A DNA stretch of 64,000 bases from an uncultured Nostoc sp. (GCF_937863485.1 NZ_CALMFY010000057.1:76777-140776), one strand, 5' to 3'; shown: positions 1 to 8,029, counted from the stretch's first letter. The notes: generated by a model not told the origin, from the sequence alone. Numbers and translations are program-made.

Positions 1-116
1 ATCGTGAAATGAGCTTCTGAGTGTGGGAGGTGTGGGAAGAAGAATTATTGAACAAGTTTTCTCCTGCTCCTCCCTCTCTCCCCACACCTCCCACACTCAG
101 AAGCTCATTTCACGAT
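1..116. repeat. 36-bp perfect inverted repeat at the 3' end of the first gene
   Basis: Bases 1-36 are the exact reverse complement of bases 81-116, separated by a 44-base pyrimidine-rich spacer. The right arm overlaps the last seven bases of the minus-strand hydrolase gene that ends at 110. Because the left arm starts at base 1, the repeat may continue outside the window. It could form a very stable hairpin and act as a transcription end or mRNA 3' stabiliser, or it may be an inverted duplication of the gene end. There is no clear T-run to call it a standard intrinsic terminator. Confidence 0.8.
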
Positions 117-1108
117 GATCTCACTTTTTCGCGTTGCTCCTTTTGGAGGTTTGTTAGAAACTCGATGAGCAATCTGTTAACTTCGACTGGGCGTTCTTGC
201 TGAATCCAATGACCAGCGTTTGGTAGCAATACTTTCTGCCTCAGGTTGGGCACGTTTTCCTCTAGGGTGTCGAATGCTTTACGGTACATTGTGATCACTG
301 CATCTGCTTCTCCCGCCACAAACAATGTTGGCTGGTGCAGCTTTACGCCACACAGAAACGGTGTTAGTTCCCAGATTCTATCGATGTTTCGATACCAGTT
401 CAACCCGCCCCGGAAACCAGTCCGCTCAAACTCAGAGGTGAAAAAGTCGATATCCTGGTCTGTTAACCAAGCCGGAAGTTGCTCCGATGCGTAACTTGTG
501 TCTATTGGCTTTTCCGACTTGCTAAACAGGAAGCGCCAACGTTTTTCTGGTGGTGGATCTCCTGAGGCGGAGTAGAGAATTGAACGTATAGTAGCGCGAA
601 CATCAGACTCTAGTTCCGCCTCAGCTTTACCTGGTTCTTGGAAGTATAGTTGATAGAACTCCTGCTCGCCTGCCATCAACTTCATTGCTTCTGTCGGTCG
701 AATGTCTGACCAACTGCGGGGTTGATAGGGCACACTTAGCAGGGAGATAGCGTGGAAGATATCTGGACGGAGTAGGGCACAGTACCAGGCAACGGGCGCA
801 CCCCAATCGTGTCCAACAATAATTGCTTGTTCCTCACCCAACGCATGAACCAGACCAACAATATCACCTACCAACTGGAAAATATGATATGCCTCAATTG
901 GTTCCGGTATTGAGGTCTGCCCATAGCCACGTTGGTCTGGTGCTACTGCGTGGAACCCTGCTTCAGCTAATGCTGATAACTGATGCCGCCAGGAGTACCA
1001 ACATTCTGGGAAGCCGTGACATAAGATGACCAATGGGCCTTGCCCCTGTTCGGCAATATGCATCTTGATGCCGTTGGTTTCGATGAAACGGTGAGTTACT
1101 AAAGTCAT
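110..1108 (-). CDS. alpha/beta hydrolase, epoxide-hydrolase-like
   Basis: A 332-residue soluble protein of the alpha/beta-hydrolase fold, closest in pattern to soluble epoxide hydrolases. The oxyanion-hole motif HGFPE is at residues 31-35, the nucleophile elbow GHDWGA carries Asp101 as expected for epoxide hydrolases and haloalkane dehalogenases, an acidic residue lies in AGEADAV, and the catalytic His is in NAGHWIQQERP near the C-terminus. A cap region with Tyr residues (FYQLYF) could supply the proton-donating tyrosines. Length is normal for the family and there is no signal peptide. A GAGG ribosome site sits a few bases before the ATG. The substrate cannot be told from sequence. A perfect inverted repeat overlaps its stop codon. 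Confidence 0.88.
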   Translation of the reverse strand: MTLVTHRFIETNGIKMHIAEQGQGPLVILCHGFPECWYSWRHQLSALAEAGFHAVAPDQRGYGQTSIPEPIEAYHIFQLVGDIVGLVHALGEEQAIIVGHDWGAPVAWYCALLRPDIFHAISLLSVPYQPRSWSDIRPTEAMKLMAGEQEFYQLYFQEPGKAEAELESDVRATIRSILYSASGDPPPEKRWRFLFSKSEKPIDTSYASEQLPAWLTDQDIDFFTSEFERTGFRGGLNWYRNIDRIWELTPFLCGVKLHQPTLFVAGEADAVITMYRKAFDTLEENVPNLRQKVLLPNAGHWIQQERPVEVNRLLIEFLTNLQKEQREKVRSS

Positions 1109-1567
1109 GTTTCCTCAATTCCTTTTTTCGGGTTGAAGCAGCTCTTTTCATGTTGGCAAATGAATTACAAAAGTTAAAAAGCCAGATGCTGCCCTCACTG
1201 AAAACTAATTAATGGGACTTATCATCAAGAAAGTGAAAAGTTACCAACGGTATCTTCTCTACCTGTTTCCAACACCGTCACCATTATCTAGCACAAGGGG
1301 GTCAGCCCCTTCGGGAAGTCAAAAGTCAAAAGTCAAAAGTCAAAAATAACAACCCCATAAATAAATTTAGGGGCTTGTAACAAGGAGCGGAGGCGGAGTG
1401 TCTCCGCCTCCGCGCCGTATTTCTTGCGTTGCACGTCTCGAAATACATTTTTTCTTTTTCCATAAATAAATTTAGGCGATGCACGCTCGCTAGCCGAAGT
1501 GGGCTTGTACCTTTTTCTTTCTGGTCAGGGTGGAATGCTTTTGCTCCTGTTGCGGCTGATCAAATGA
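1109..1567. other. intergenic region with heptamer repeats
   Basis: No gene is supported here. It holds four tandem copies of GTCAAAA (1318-1345), resembling the short tandemly repeated repetitive (STRR) heptamers of heterocystous cyanobacteria, and two copies of ATAAATAAATTTAGG (about 1356 and 1463), each followed by a GGGCTTGTA block (about 1371 and 1502). A strong hairpin lies at 1387-1413 and is listed separately. These are dispersed repeats rather than coding sequence. Confidence 0.6.
1387..1413. repeat. 12-bp hairpin, GC-rich palindrome
   Basis: GCGGAGGCGGAG (1387-1398) pairs perfectly with CTCCGCCTCCGC (1402-1413) around a three-base loop. No T-run follows on either strand, so it is better read as a mobile palindromic repeat than a terminator. 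Confidence 0.65.
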
Positions 1568-1765
1568 TTAAGGGTTACTCTTACCCTTATTTTTATCTAG
1601 CTTCTCTTGGATAGCTTCTCTGCAAAACTCAGGAGGGTTCTCTTGTTGCTGTACCTCTTCCTTCATTTCCTTAGTCATACGTATATTCATTTTCTCAGTC
1701 AACGGTTCTTCTCTATCTGTGGTAAACGGTTTTAAACTCTTCGGGTTCCCTTTGGGATTAGGCAT
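1568..1765 (-). CDS. small hypothetical protein, possible ribbon-helix-helix type
   Basis: A 65-residue charged protein starting MPNPKGNPKSLKPF, with a central stretch (LTEKMNIRMTKEMKEEVQ) that resembles the strand plus first helix of CopG-like ribbon-helix-helix proteins, and a lysine-rich tail. Small proteins of this pattern are common in cyanobacteria. I chose the ATG at 1765; a GTG in frame at 1798 would add 11 residues. Neither has a convincing ribosome site. No toxin partner is visible next to it. The DNA-binding role is inferred from the pattern only. Confidence 0.55.
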   Translation of the reverse strand: MPNPKGNPKSLKPFTTDREEPLTEKMNIRMTKEMKEEVQQQENPPEFCREAIQEKLDKNKGKSNP

Positions 1766-1889
1766 TGTATATAAATATGAAAATAATCTCTGAAACACAA
1801 GGAAGCAAGTGTTTAATGATTAATCAGTGGGTATGTAAGCCAACGAAACTTGTTACCCACTGATACCACTTTTGAGAAATGGTAATTCC

Positions 1890-2267
1890 ATGTTTACACG
1901 ATCGCAACTTGAAATCAAAACTGTTCCAGAGTTACGTGACTTATGCCGTCGATACGGTATCAAGCCAACAGGAAACCCCGGATACAAAGTTTCCTACATC
2001 ACATCTTTGCTGGTATTCCCCCAAATAGCATTACAGCAGCTAAGACAAGGAAAGGGATTAAAATCTCCCGGTTTGAGCGTTATCCAGTTTTTTGAGGGAG
2101 TGATAGATGAGATGAACTCACCCACTGATGAGCAAGCAGCACTGATCAAAATCACAATGGAAGGTAAAAGAATGAATTACCCAGATAGGTATGACCAAGA
2201 GAACCTGCTGAACTTACACAAAGCTAAAATTCACTTGGAAATGGCTATTGGATTACTCAGGCAGTAA
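1890..2267 (+). CDS. hypothetical protein with SAP/Rho-N-like N-terminus
   Basis: A 125-residue protein. Its first 45 residues (from MFTRSQLEIK, with the motif TVPELRDLCRRYGIKPTG) look like the short helix-extended-loop-helix of SAP or Rho N-terminal nucleic-acid-binding domains, where a small domain reads L-L-C-YGIKPTGNK. The rest is helical and unfamiliar. The ATG at 1890 is preferred over an in-frame TTG at 1872. An intrinsic terminator lies 27 bases after the stop. It may bind nucleic acid, but nothing around it points to a pathway. Confidence 0.6.
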   Translation: MFTRSQLEIKTVPELRDLCRRYGIKPTGNPGYKVSYITSLLVFPQIALQQLRQGKGLKSPGLSVIQFFEGVIDEMNSPTDEQAALIKITMEGKRMNYPDRYDQENLLNLHKAKIHLEMAIGLLRQ

Positions 2268-2293
2268 AATTAATTTCTAATCAGTAACTCTTG

Positions 2294-2322
2294 ACTCCCT
2301 TCATTCCAGAGGGGAGTTTTTT
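2294..2322 (+). terminator. intrinsic terminator after the SAP-like gene
   Basis: ACTCCC pairs with GGGAGT across an 11-base loop and is followed directly by a run of six T. Placement just after the plus-strand gene ending at 2267 fits a rho-independent terminator. Confidence 0.65.
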
Positions 2323-2484
2323 ATGTATCATAGTTATTTTTGATAGTTCACTTACATTAACTTTCCCATAATTGCGATCGCCTGGGTTGGGTGCTTGGTG
2401 CGATCGCAAATCTACAGTCTCCAAACGTCGAAAATCCGTAGTGTGACACTTGAGAGTGTAAGAACTAGAATATTCCATACAAAA

Positions 2485-2694
2485 ACTCCGTTCACCAGTA
2501 TCAAAGACTCATTAACGGAGTTCAAAGACTCATTCACGAGTATCAAAGACTCATTCACGAGTATCAAAGACTCGTCAGCGAGTATAAAAGACTCATTCAC
2601 GAGTATCAAAGACTCGTCGGCGAGTATTAAAGACTCGTCAGCGAGTATCAAAGACTCGTTAACGGAGTTCAAAGACTCATTCACGAGTCTTATT
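2485..2694. repeat. tandem array of 21-bp units
   Basis: Nine consecutive units of exactly 21 bases run from 2506 to 2694 (consensus GACTCATTCACGAGTATCAA plus A), with one degenerate unit before them. Three variants are mixed: CATTCACG, CGTCAGCG/CGTCGGCG and CRTTAACGG cores. Within each unit ACTC/ACTCG pairs with GAGT/CGAGT, so every unit can form a small hairpin. Because 21 is a multiple of three and the unit has no stop, the array is open on both strands (heptapeptide DSFTSIK-like on plus). The only start for a plus-strand ORF is a weak TTG at 2395, so I treat it as a repeat rather than a protein. Confidence 0.85.
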
Positions 2695-2818
2695 AATTAC
2701 TGATTGTAAATATTCTCCGCATCCTTGTGTCCCTATCTCTGGTGCAATACGCTTAGAAGAATAAACCTTTTTTCTTTTCCTCTGCCTCCCCTGCTCTCCC
2801 TCCCTGAGGAATAAAGCC

Positions 2819-3463
2819 ATGACTCAAGCTTTACGCAAACTAGTTACATTCGATGAATTTGTTGCTCAATACCCAGACAACCCACAACGACGTTATGAGC
2901 TCCATGATGGAGTAATTGTTGAGATGGCACAACCAACAGGCGACCATGAAGAGGTTACAGGATTTTTAGCCACAAAAATCACATTAGAATATAGTCGTTT
3001 AAATCTTCCTTATTTCATCCCAAAAACAGTATTCGTCAAACCACTCGAAAACGAATCAGCTTATTCACCAGATGTCCTGATACTAAATCAGCCCAATTTA
3101 GTGAACGAACTTCTATGGAAAAAAGCATCTACTGTAAGCCTTGCTGCATCTATTCCTTTAGTAGTAGAAGTAGTGAGTACCAATTGGCGTGATGATTACC
3201 ACAAAAAATACGCTGACTATGTTCGCGTAGCGTCTCGAAGAGAGGAAATGGGAATTCTTGAATACTGGATTGTGGACTATGCCGCATTGGGCGGTAGAGA
3301 ATTCATTGGCAAGCCAAAACAGCCTACTGTCTTGGTTTGCTGTTTAGAAGAAGGTGAATATCTAATTAATAAATTTCGAGGTAATGACCGTATCCAATCA
3401 CCAACATTAAGAGAGTTGAATTTAACCGCAGAACAAATTTTTCGCGCTGGTGTGGTCAGCTAA
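2819..3463 (+). CDS. Uma2 family protein (DUF820, restriction-endonuclease fold)
   Basis: A 214-residue member of the large cyanobacterial Uma2/DUF820 family, which has a PD-(D/E)XK nuclease-like fold; the cellular role of most members is unknown. Visible family signatures are RRYELHDGVIVEM near residue 25, the SPDVLIL acidic motif near residue 82, LVVEVVS near residue 117, the DDYHKKYADY helix, GILEYWIVDY and the typical end SPTLRELNLTAEQIF. It has seven extra residues (VRVASRR) between ADY and EEMG where relatives run straight on; this matches a small repeat at 3221-3241 inserted in frame. It has its own ATG and no obvious operon partner. Confidence 0.85.
   Translation: MTQALRKLVTFDEFVAQYPDNPQRRYELHDGVIVEMAQPTGDHEEVTGFLATKITLEYSRLNLPYFIPKTVFVKPLENESAYSPDVLILNQPNLVNELLWKKASTVSLAASIPLVVEVVSTNWRDDYHKKYADYVRVASRREEMGILEYWIVDYAALGGREFIGKPKQPTVLVCCLEEGEYLINKFRGNDRIQSPTLRELNLTAEQIFRAGVVS
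3221..3241 (+). repeat. in-frame small dispersed repeat inside the Uma2 gene
   Basis: The 21 bases GTTCGCGTAGCGTCTCGAAG plus A encode VRVASRR, an interruption of the otherwise conserved ADY-EEMGILEYW helix. The same CGCGTAGCGTCTCG-type sequence is a known theme of small dispersed repeats in Nostoc genomes, and a relative appears in the spacer at about 50850. Confidence 0.6.
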
Positions 3464-3557
3464 ATTCACGGTGTCTATTAAAATTACAGCAGGAGTCAGA
3501 ATTCAAAAGTCAGAATTCAGCAGTTAGAAGCGAACCCACGCCGGCCTACTTAAAATT

Positions 3558-4502
3558 ATGTCTAATAAAGCAATTATTCAATCTAAATTATTGGAACCCA
3601 AAGCTGATAATGAGCAAAAACTCTACCAAATTCTCACTATACAGGAATTAAGTCTTCTAAACGATCGCTCCAACTCCAAAGGACTAGTTCAACTGGCTTT
3701 TCATCTCACTGTTATGGGTTTGAGTGGCTACTTATGGGCAACAAACTTTGGCAATTGGTCGGTGGCTATACCAGCACTGGTAATCTACGGCTTCAGTCTG
3801 GCTTCGATGTTTGCACCGATGCATGAATGTGTTCACAGAACAGCTTTTGCTAACAATCGTTTCAATGATGCTGTAGCTTGGTTTTCCGGCTTGCTCTCAT
3901 TTTACAACAGCACGTTTTTTCGTCGTTATCATAAGTGGCATCATCGCTACACTCGCGTTCCTGACAAAGATCCGGAATTGACCGATCCCAAACCGAGCAA
4001 CCGGGGTAAATACTTGTTGATAATTAGCGGTTTACCGTGGTGGTGGGGTAAAATACGTGGGCATTTTCAGGTTGCAACTGCTCAATTTGACGATTTTCCA
4101 TTTGTGCCAGAAGCAGCACGAGCCGAAGTTATTCGCTCCACACGTTGGCAATTAGGTATTTATGCAGGTGCGATCGCTATCTCAATTGCAGTTGGTCAGC
4201 CTTGGTTTTTCCTCTATTGGCTGCTACCCCTGCTTATTGGTCAACCGATTCTCCGGTTTATTCTGTTAGCAGAACATACAGGTTGTACTCTTAACGCAAA
4301 TCTGCTCACGAATACACGCACAACGCTGACCCTCTGGCCGGCGCGATTTTTCATGTGGAATATGTCATTTCATGCAGAGCATCATTTGTACGCATCAATT
4401 CCGTTCCACGCCCTACCAAAAGCACATCAGCAGTTGAGCAAACACTTTACCCACATTGAACCTGGCTATCTAAAAGTCAACTGGGATATTGTGGCTAAAT
4501 AG
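3558..4502 (+). CDS. fatty acid desaturase family protein
   Basis: A 314-residue membrane-bound di-iron enzyme of the fatty-acid desaturase superfamily. The three histidine boxes are intact: HECVH (89-93), HKWHH (125-129) and HAEHH (272-276), with hydrophobic segments around residues 45-85 and 195-240. It is expected to desaturate or hydroxylate an acyl or related lipid chain at the membrane using O2 and reduced ferredoxin. The substrate and position are not clear; it does not look like a standard DesA/B/C. It lies 118 bases upstream of a fatty-acid-hydroxylase/SDR fusion gene on the same strand, so the pair may act on the same lipid. Confidence 0.87.
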   Translation: MSNKAIIQSKLLEPKADNEQKLYQILTIQELSLLNDRSNSKGLVQLAFHLTVMGLSGYLWATNFGNWSVAIPALVIYGFSLASMFAPMHECVHRTAFANNRFNDAVAWFSGLLSFYNSTFFRRYHKWHHRYTRVPDKDPELTDPKPSNRGKYLLIISGLPWWWGKIRGHFQVATAQFDDFPFVPEAARAEVIRSTRWQLGIYAGAIAISIAVGQPWFFLYWLLPLLIGQPILRFILLAEHTGCTLNANLLTNTRTTLTLWPARFFMWNMSFHAEHHLYASIPFHALPKAHQQLSKHFTHIEPGYLKVNWDIVAK

Positions 4503-4620
4503 GGGTAGTTGGTAGGATGACAATAAGTCTATTTGATTTTTGTTTGCTCTAGGCTCGACCTTAATGCACCTTTATCAGATGATCATGAAGAATGATTAAG
4601 AAAAACGAGTATAGACAAAC

Positions 4621-5868
4621 GTGATAAAAATGCTATCTGAAAACTTGATTGGAATTGAAGCAAGATTACAAATTAATTGGGTTTGGCTAAATGCCAGCTT
4701 ACAGTTTGCTACTTGGGGGCTTTTTTCACTTTTACTCGCTGAGGTCTTAAGAGACAGCTACCATGCTTTGTGTCACCAAGTCAATTGGCTTGCTAAATGG
4801 CACAACAAGCACCACATGGCCTATCGCCGTGATTTATCGATAGTTTCCCCGAAAGTTTATCAAGAATCTCAGCTCTATCACGACATTTTAGAGTCAAGTC
4901 TACTGCTGCTGGTATTGGTAGTCATTGCCTTAATTGTCCAGCAAATCGGGTTATGGCTGGGAGTAGCTTATGCTTGCACCTTTTTATATGGCGCGTCCTT
5001 GCGGTATTTCCAGGGAAAAATTGATACAGACTACAACCATTTACCCGGCCCTTTAGAGACAATTCCATCCATTTGGTGGGTGAATCGCTCTTACCATTGG
5101 CGGCATCATTTTGATGATGTCAACGCTTACTACAGTGGCGTCTTTCCCCTAGTGGATAAAATTCTTGGTACAGGACTGTCCCTCAAGGGTAAAACCGTCG
5201 CTTTAACCGGAGCATCAGGAGCGTTGGGGCAAGCATTAACGGCTGAACTTGTAAAGAATAATGCTAAAGTCGTTGCATTAACCACCAATCCAGAAAAATT
5301 ATTAGAGCAAGTTGGGGTGAAAGTGGTTCCCTGGCAGTTGGGTAAGGAAGCCGAACTGAGGGATAGTTTAGAGAAAGTAGATATTTTAATTATCAACCAC
5401 GGAATCAATGTCTACGCCAGCCGCACACCAGAGGCTATCAACTCCTCCTATGAGGTGAATACCTTTTCAGCATTGCGGTTGATGGATGTATTTTTGACAA
5501 CTGTGACAGGCGCACAAGCAAAAGCAACGAAGGAAATTTGGGTAAACACTTCTGAAGCTGAGGTTTCTCCAGCGCTGAGTCCGCTTTATGAACTCAGCAA
5601 GCGATCGCTAGGGGATATTGTTACCCTCAAGCGATTGGACGGGGATTGTGTAATTCGCAAGTTAATTCTTGGCCCATTTAAGAGTCAACTGAATCCTTAT
5701 GGAGTGATGTCTGCACAGCAAGTTGCTCGTGCGATCTTATTTTTGGCACGGCGAGACTTCCGAAATATTATTGTGACAATAAATCCTCTCACCTATCTGC
5801 TGTTTCCCTTAAAGGAAACTAGTACATGGCTATACTATCGAATCTTCAGCCGGACTGCGAAAAGTTAA
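4621..5868 (+). CDS. bifunctional fatty-acid/sterol hydroxylase-like and short-chain dehydrogenase fusion
   Basis: A 415-residue two-domain protein. Residues 1-185 carry the His motifs of the fatty-acid-hydroxylase (sterol desaturase) superfamily: DSYHALCH, HNKHH (61-65) and YHWRHH (158-163), with membrane segments. Residues 188-415 are a short-chain dehydrogenase with the nucleotide-binding motif TGASGALG (196-203), an NHG motif and a catalytic YxxxK (YELSK). The fusion suggests hydroxylation followed by oxidation/reduction on the same lipid. The start is the GTG at 4621 or the ATG at 4630; neither has a clear ribosome site. It follows a desaturase gene on the same strand. Confidence 0.83.
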   Translation: MIKMLSENLIGIEARLQINWVWLNASLQFATWGLFSLLLAEVLRDSYHALCHQVNWLAKWHNKHHMAYRRDLSIVSPKVYQESQLYHDILESSLLLLVLVVIALIVQQIGLWLGVAYACTFLYGASLRYFQGKIDTDYNHLPGPLETIPSIWWVNRSYHWRHHFDDVNAYYSGVFPLVDKILGTGLSLKGKTVALTGASGALGQALTAELVKNNAKVVALTTNPEKLLEQVGVKVVPWQLGKEAELRDSLEKVDILIINHGINVYASRTPEAINSSYEVNTFSALRLMDVFLTTVTGAQAKATKEIWVNTSEAEVSPALSPLYELSKRSLGDIVTLKRLDGDCVIRKLILGPFKSQLNPYGVMSAQQVARAILFLARRDFRNIIVTINPLTYLLFPLKETSTWLYYRIFSRTAKS

Positions 5869-5944
5869 TAATTTCCAGGTGATAACCCAGTTCCTACTTC
5901 AAATAGTTTAGGATCTTAAACTTCAGAACTTACAACTTTCATAA

Positions 5945-5971
5945 GGTGCGTTAACGACAGCGTAACGCACC
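5945..5971. repeat. palindromic repeat after the fusion gene
   Basis: GGTGCGTTA (5945-5953) pairs with TAACGCACC (5963-5971). This is a common Nostoc intergenic palindrome; it may serve as a transcription end for the gene finishing at 5868, but lacks a T-run. Confidence 0.6.
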
Positions 5972-6054
5972 TACTAAACTACTTTATAAATGAATTAATA
6001 ATTTTTGATCACCATTAATAAACCATAAGAAAATATGGGTATCTAATAATAGTT

Positions 6055-6294
6055 TCATTTACCATCAAAACTATTCAAAATCTCTTCAGGTAAGGGACTA
6101 TCAAAATCATCTGGAACAATGAACTCCCCAGCACATAAGCCATAAGGTCTAATTTTTTCAGCCGTGGCTGAAACTGGTTTAATTTCTGCAATAGGTTTAC
6201 TTGCTTGCATGATAATAATACTTTCTCCTGCTGCTACTTGTTGAAGATAGCTAATTAAGTTTTGCTGGATTTCATCAATTGTTACGGTTAATAT
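6055..6294 (-). pseudogene. Phd/YefM-like antitoxin without a start codon
   Basis: The minus strand encodes a complete 79-codon antitoxin-like frame ending ...PDDFDSPLPEEILNSFDGK, with an N-terminal VTIDEIQQNLISYLQQV and the central PIAEIKPV typical of VapB/Phd-type antitoxins paired with PIN-domain toxins. Where the start codon is expected (6292-6294) the sequence is ATA, and there is no ATG, GTG or TTG between the upstream in-frame stop and that point. The first internal Met would give only about 50 residues. No toxin gene follows. I infer a decayed antitoxin with ATG changed to ATA; use of a rare ATA start cannot be ruled out. Confidence 0.65.
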
Positions 6295-6423
6295 GAGATG
6301 TGTATGTAGGAATATTTCTAGTATATCAAGTTGAGAGTTTTAAATTATAGCAATTACTATTCCAGATTTAGCAGCAGCTTTTAATAATTAGACTAATGAA
6401 ATACTGTTAATGAAGAATAAATC

Positions 6424-6495
6424 ATGAATATCCAAATTAAACCTGAATTAGAGCAAATTAACCAAGTGCGTAACAAATGCTCCTCCTGCTATTGA
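6424..6495 (+). pseudogene. 5' fragment of a ParD-like antitoxin
   Basis: A 23-codon frame starting MNIQIKPELEQINQV resembles the first helix of ParD/CC2985-family antitoxins (MNIQLKPELEQFIQ...), then breaks into unrelated sequence and a stop. Too short to work as an antitoxin. It sits among other broken genes. Confidence 0.45.
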
Positions 6496-6533
6496 TTATG
6501 CACCCCCTGGAATTATAAGGGGAATTAATCGCT

Positions 6534-6749
6534 ATGCAAGAATTAACGATTGAGGATTTATTAACTATTGGTCAAAGTGAAGTTCCAGAAAGTCAACAAA
6601 AACTACATTTACAACTTTTAGATAAAAATCAAACTAATCAATTAAGTGAATTAGATAGATTATTGTTGCGATCGCCCAGAGGAAGTACAGATTATTTTAT
6701 GCTGAAAAAAGCCTATACTTATGCACTTTTAAAGCAAAGCCGCCCTTGA
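6534..6749 (+). CDS. small cyanobacterial hypothetical protein, C-terminally truncated
   Basis: A 71-residue helical protein (MQELTIEDLLTIG...SQQKLHLQLLDKN...) of a type common in cyanobacteria. From memory, relatives are somewhat longer, continuing after AYTYALL into a tryptophan/arginine-rich tail, and often sit beside HNH endonuclease genes; no HNH gene is present here. The frame ends KQSRP exactly where the minus-strand NmrA-like remnant also ends (6742-6749), so both appear cut at one deletion junction. Good GGGG ribosome-like sequence precedes the ATG. It may be expressed, but function is unknown. Confidence 0.5.
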   Translation: MQELTIEDLLTIGQSEVPESQQKLHLQLLDKNQTNQLSELDRLLLRSPRGSTDYFMLKKAYTYALLKQSRP

Positions 6750-6901
6750 CAAACTCAACGGCTTTCGCCTTTAAGTTATCCAGCTTGTTGCTATCAAAAC
6801 GTACAAGTCCTCGTACCTGCATTTCGCCTTTGTCTCGCGTTGGCGATCTTGGTGCTTAATTAGCCGCTGATGCCAGCAATCAGCACTGTTGGGTTTGCCA
6901 T
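6742..6901 (-). pseudogene. remnant of an NmrA-like NAD(P)-binding reductase
   Basis: Starts with a good N-terminus, MANPTVLIAGISG, then an in-frame TAA; after a frame change the coding pattern continues as DKGEMQVRGLVRFDSNKLD and LKAKAVEFVKG, the beta-alpha-beta start of an NmrA/atypical SDR protein. The remnant stops at about 6742, where it meets the 3' end of the plus-strand gene 6534-6749. At least one frameshift plus a stop and a large 3' deletion make it a pseudogene. An intact gene of the same superfamily lies immediately upstream on the same strand (6916-7545). Confidence 0.65.
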
Positions 6902-6915
6902 ATTTTTTAGCTCCG

Positions 6916-7545
6916 TTAATAACAAATGAGGGGTGTTTGGTTCAGATAGCGATCGCTAGTGAGTTGCTGTAGGACAAAAGCCGCCACATCCGCCCGCGAA
7001 ATTTTCCCTGCCGTAACCCCCGTTAAGTCAGTCAGAACTCGGTAATTCCCTTTTGCAGGGTCATTGGTTAATATTCCTGGACGAACGATCACCCAATCCA
7101 GATTACTCTGACGAATCTCGGCTTCCTGACGATCTTTGTCGTCGTAGATTCGCTTCAATATCAGCGGTAGAATCAGCTTGTCATAAAGCAAGCCGCCGTG
7201 ACCTTTACTATCGCCTGCTCCAAGTCCGGTGATACAAATTAATCGCTTGACGCTGTGACGCTCCATTGCCTGAAGCAACTTTTTTGTGCCTTCTGACAAC
7301 AGCGTCACAGATTCAAGACTGATTTTTTTAGTGCCTAATGAGCTAATGACTGCATCTTGCTGCTGCACCGCATCTAGCGAGGCAGGGTCAAGGATATCCC
7401 CCTTCACAATTTGAAGGGAGTTGTGCTGCATTTCAAACTTGTCGGGATTACGAACTAGCGCAGTTACTTCGTGTCCTTGGGCTAAACCTTGCTCGACAAT
7501 CTGCTGTCCCGTCGGTCCCGTTGCCCCAATGACTAAGATTCTCAT
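6916..7545 (-). CDS. NAD(P)-binding atypical SDR, NmrA/flavin-reductase-like
   Basis: A 209-residue single-domain Rossmann protein. The nucleotide-binding motif GATGPTGQQ is at residues 7-15, NPDKF marks the second strand, and CITGLGAG and VIVRPGIL are the later conserved strands of the atypical SDR family (NmrA/BLVRB/YwnB-like). Members reduce flavins, biliverdin or quinones, or act as redox sensors; the substrate here cannot be assigned. The classical YxxxK pair is not in its usual place. Length is normal. It lies between an NmrA-like pseudogene and IS remnants. Confidence 0.82.
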   Translation of the reverse strand: MRILVIGATGPTGQQIVEQGLAQGHEVTALVRNPDKFEMQHNSLQIVKGDILDPASLDAVQQQDAVISSLGTKKISLESVTLLSEGTKKLLQAMERHSVKRLICITGLGAGDSKGHGGLLYDKLILPLILKRIYDDKDRQEAEIRQSNLDWVIVRPGILTNDPAKGNYRVLTDLTGVTAGKISRADVAAFVLQQLTSDRYLNQTPLICY

Positions 7546-7807
7546 CTCTGTTTCTCACTTACAAGACTCACAATATTTATCCCACATTCTGCACCCCCAA
7601 CTGTCACACAGCCAAAATATAGTACAGAGGAACTAAACAAAGAACAGCAAACAGAGGCTTAATGATCAGAAATAGCATTGAGTCCAGCAACTGTTAATTA
7701 GCGCTCTTTTATTACTCCGAAAAAATAAAATATTTGTAAATTGGGTTGAACATTCGTGTTACCCAACAAAATCGAGGATTCTTAGTGTTGGGTTACCCTT
7801 CCGGAAG

Positions 7808-8029
7808 TGGCGAGCGTTACCTGGGGACTTTCCGTTGTGGCAGACGGTATACACCTATTTTCGTAATTGGCGCAAAGATGGAACCAAAAAACGTTGGGTG
7901 GTGGAACGCACTTTTGGTTGGCTGATGGGGTGTCGGCGATTGGTTAGAGACTATGAGTTATTGCCCGAAACATCGGAGACATTTATCTACCTTGCCTCCA
8001 TCCACATTATGGTAAGGCGACTGGCATAA
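7808..8029 (+). pseudogene. IS5-family transposase remnant with internal deletion
   Basis: The frame reads [26 protein letters not shown], the N-terminal part of IS5/IS427-type transposases, then jumps straight to [18 protein letters not shown] and the terminal [10 protein letters not shown]...MVRRLA, the C-terminal part. The catalytic middle (the first two DDE acidic residues) is missing. No intact ends were found. It cannot transpose. Confidence 0.8.

Noticed and set aside
2395-2703. Heptapeptide-repeat protein read from the 21-bp array
   Set aside because: Only a TTG start, no ribosome site, and the array is equally open on the other strand; kept as a repeat.
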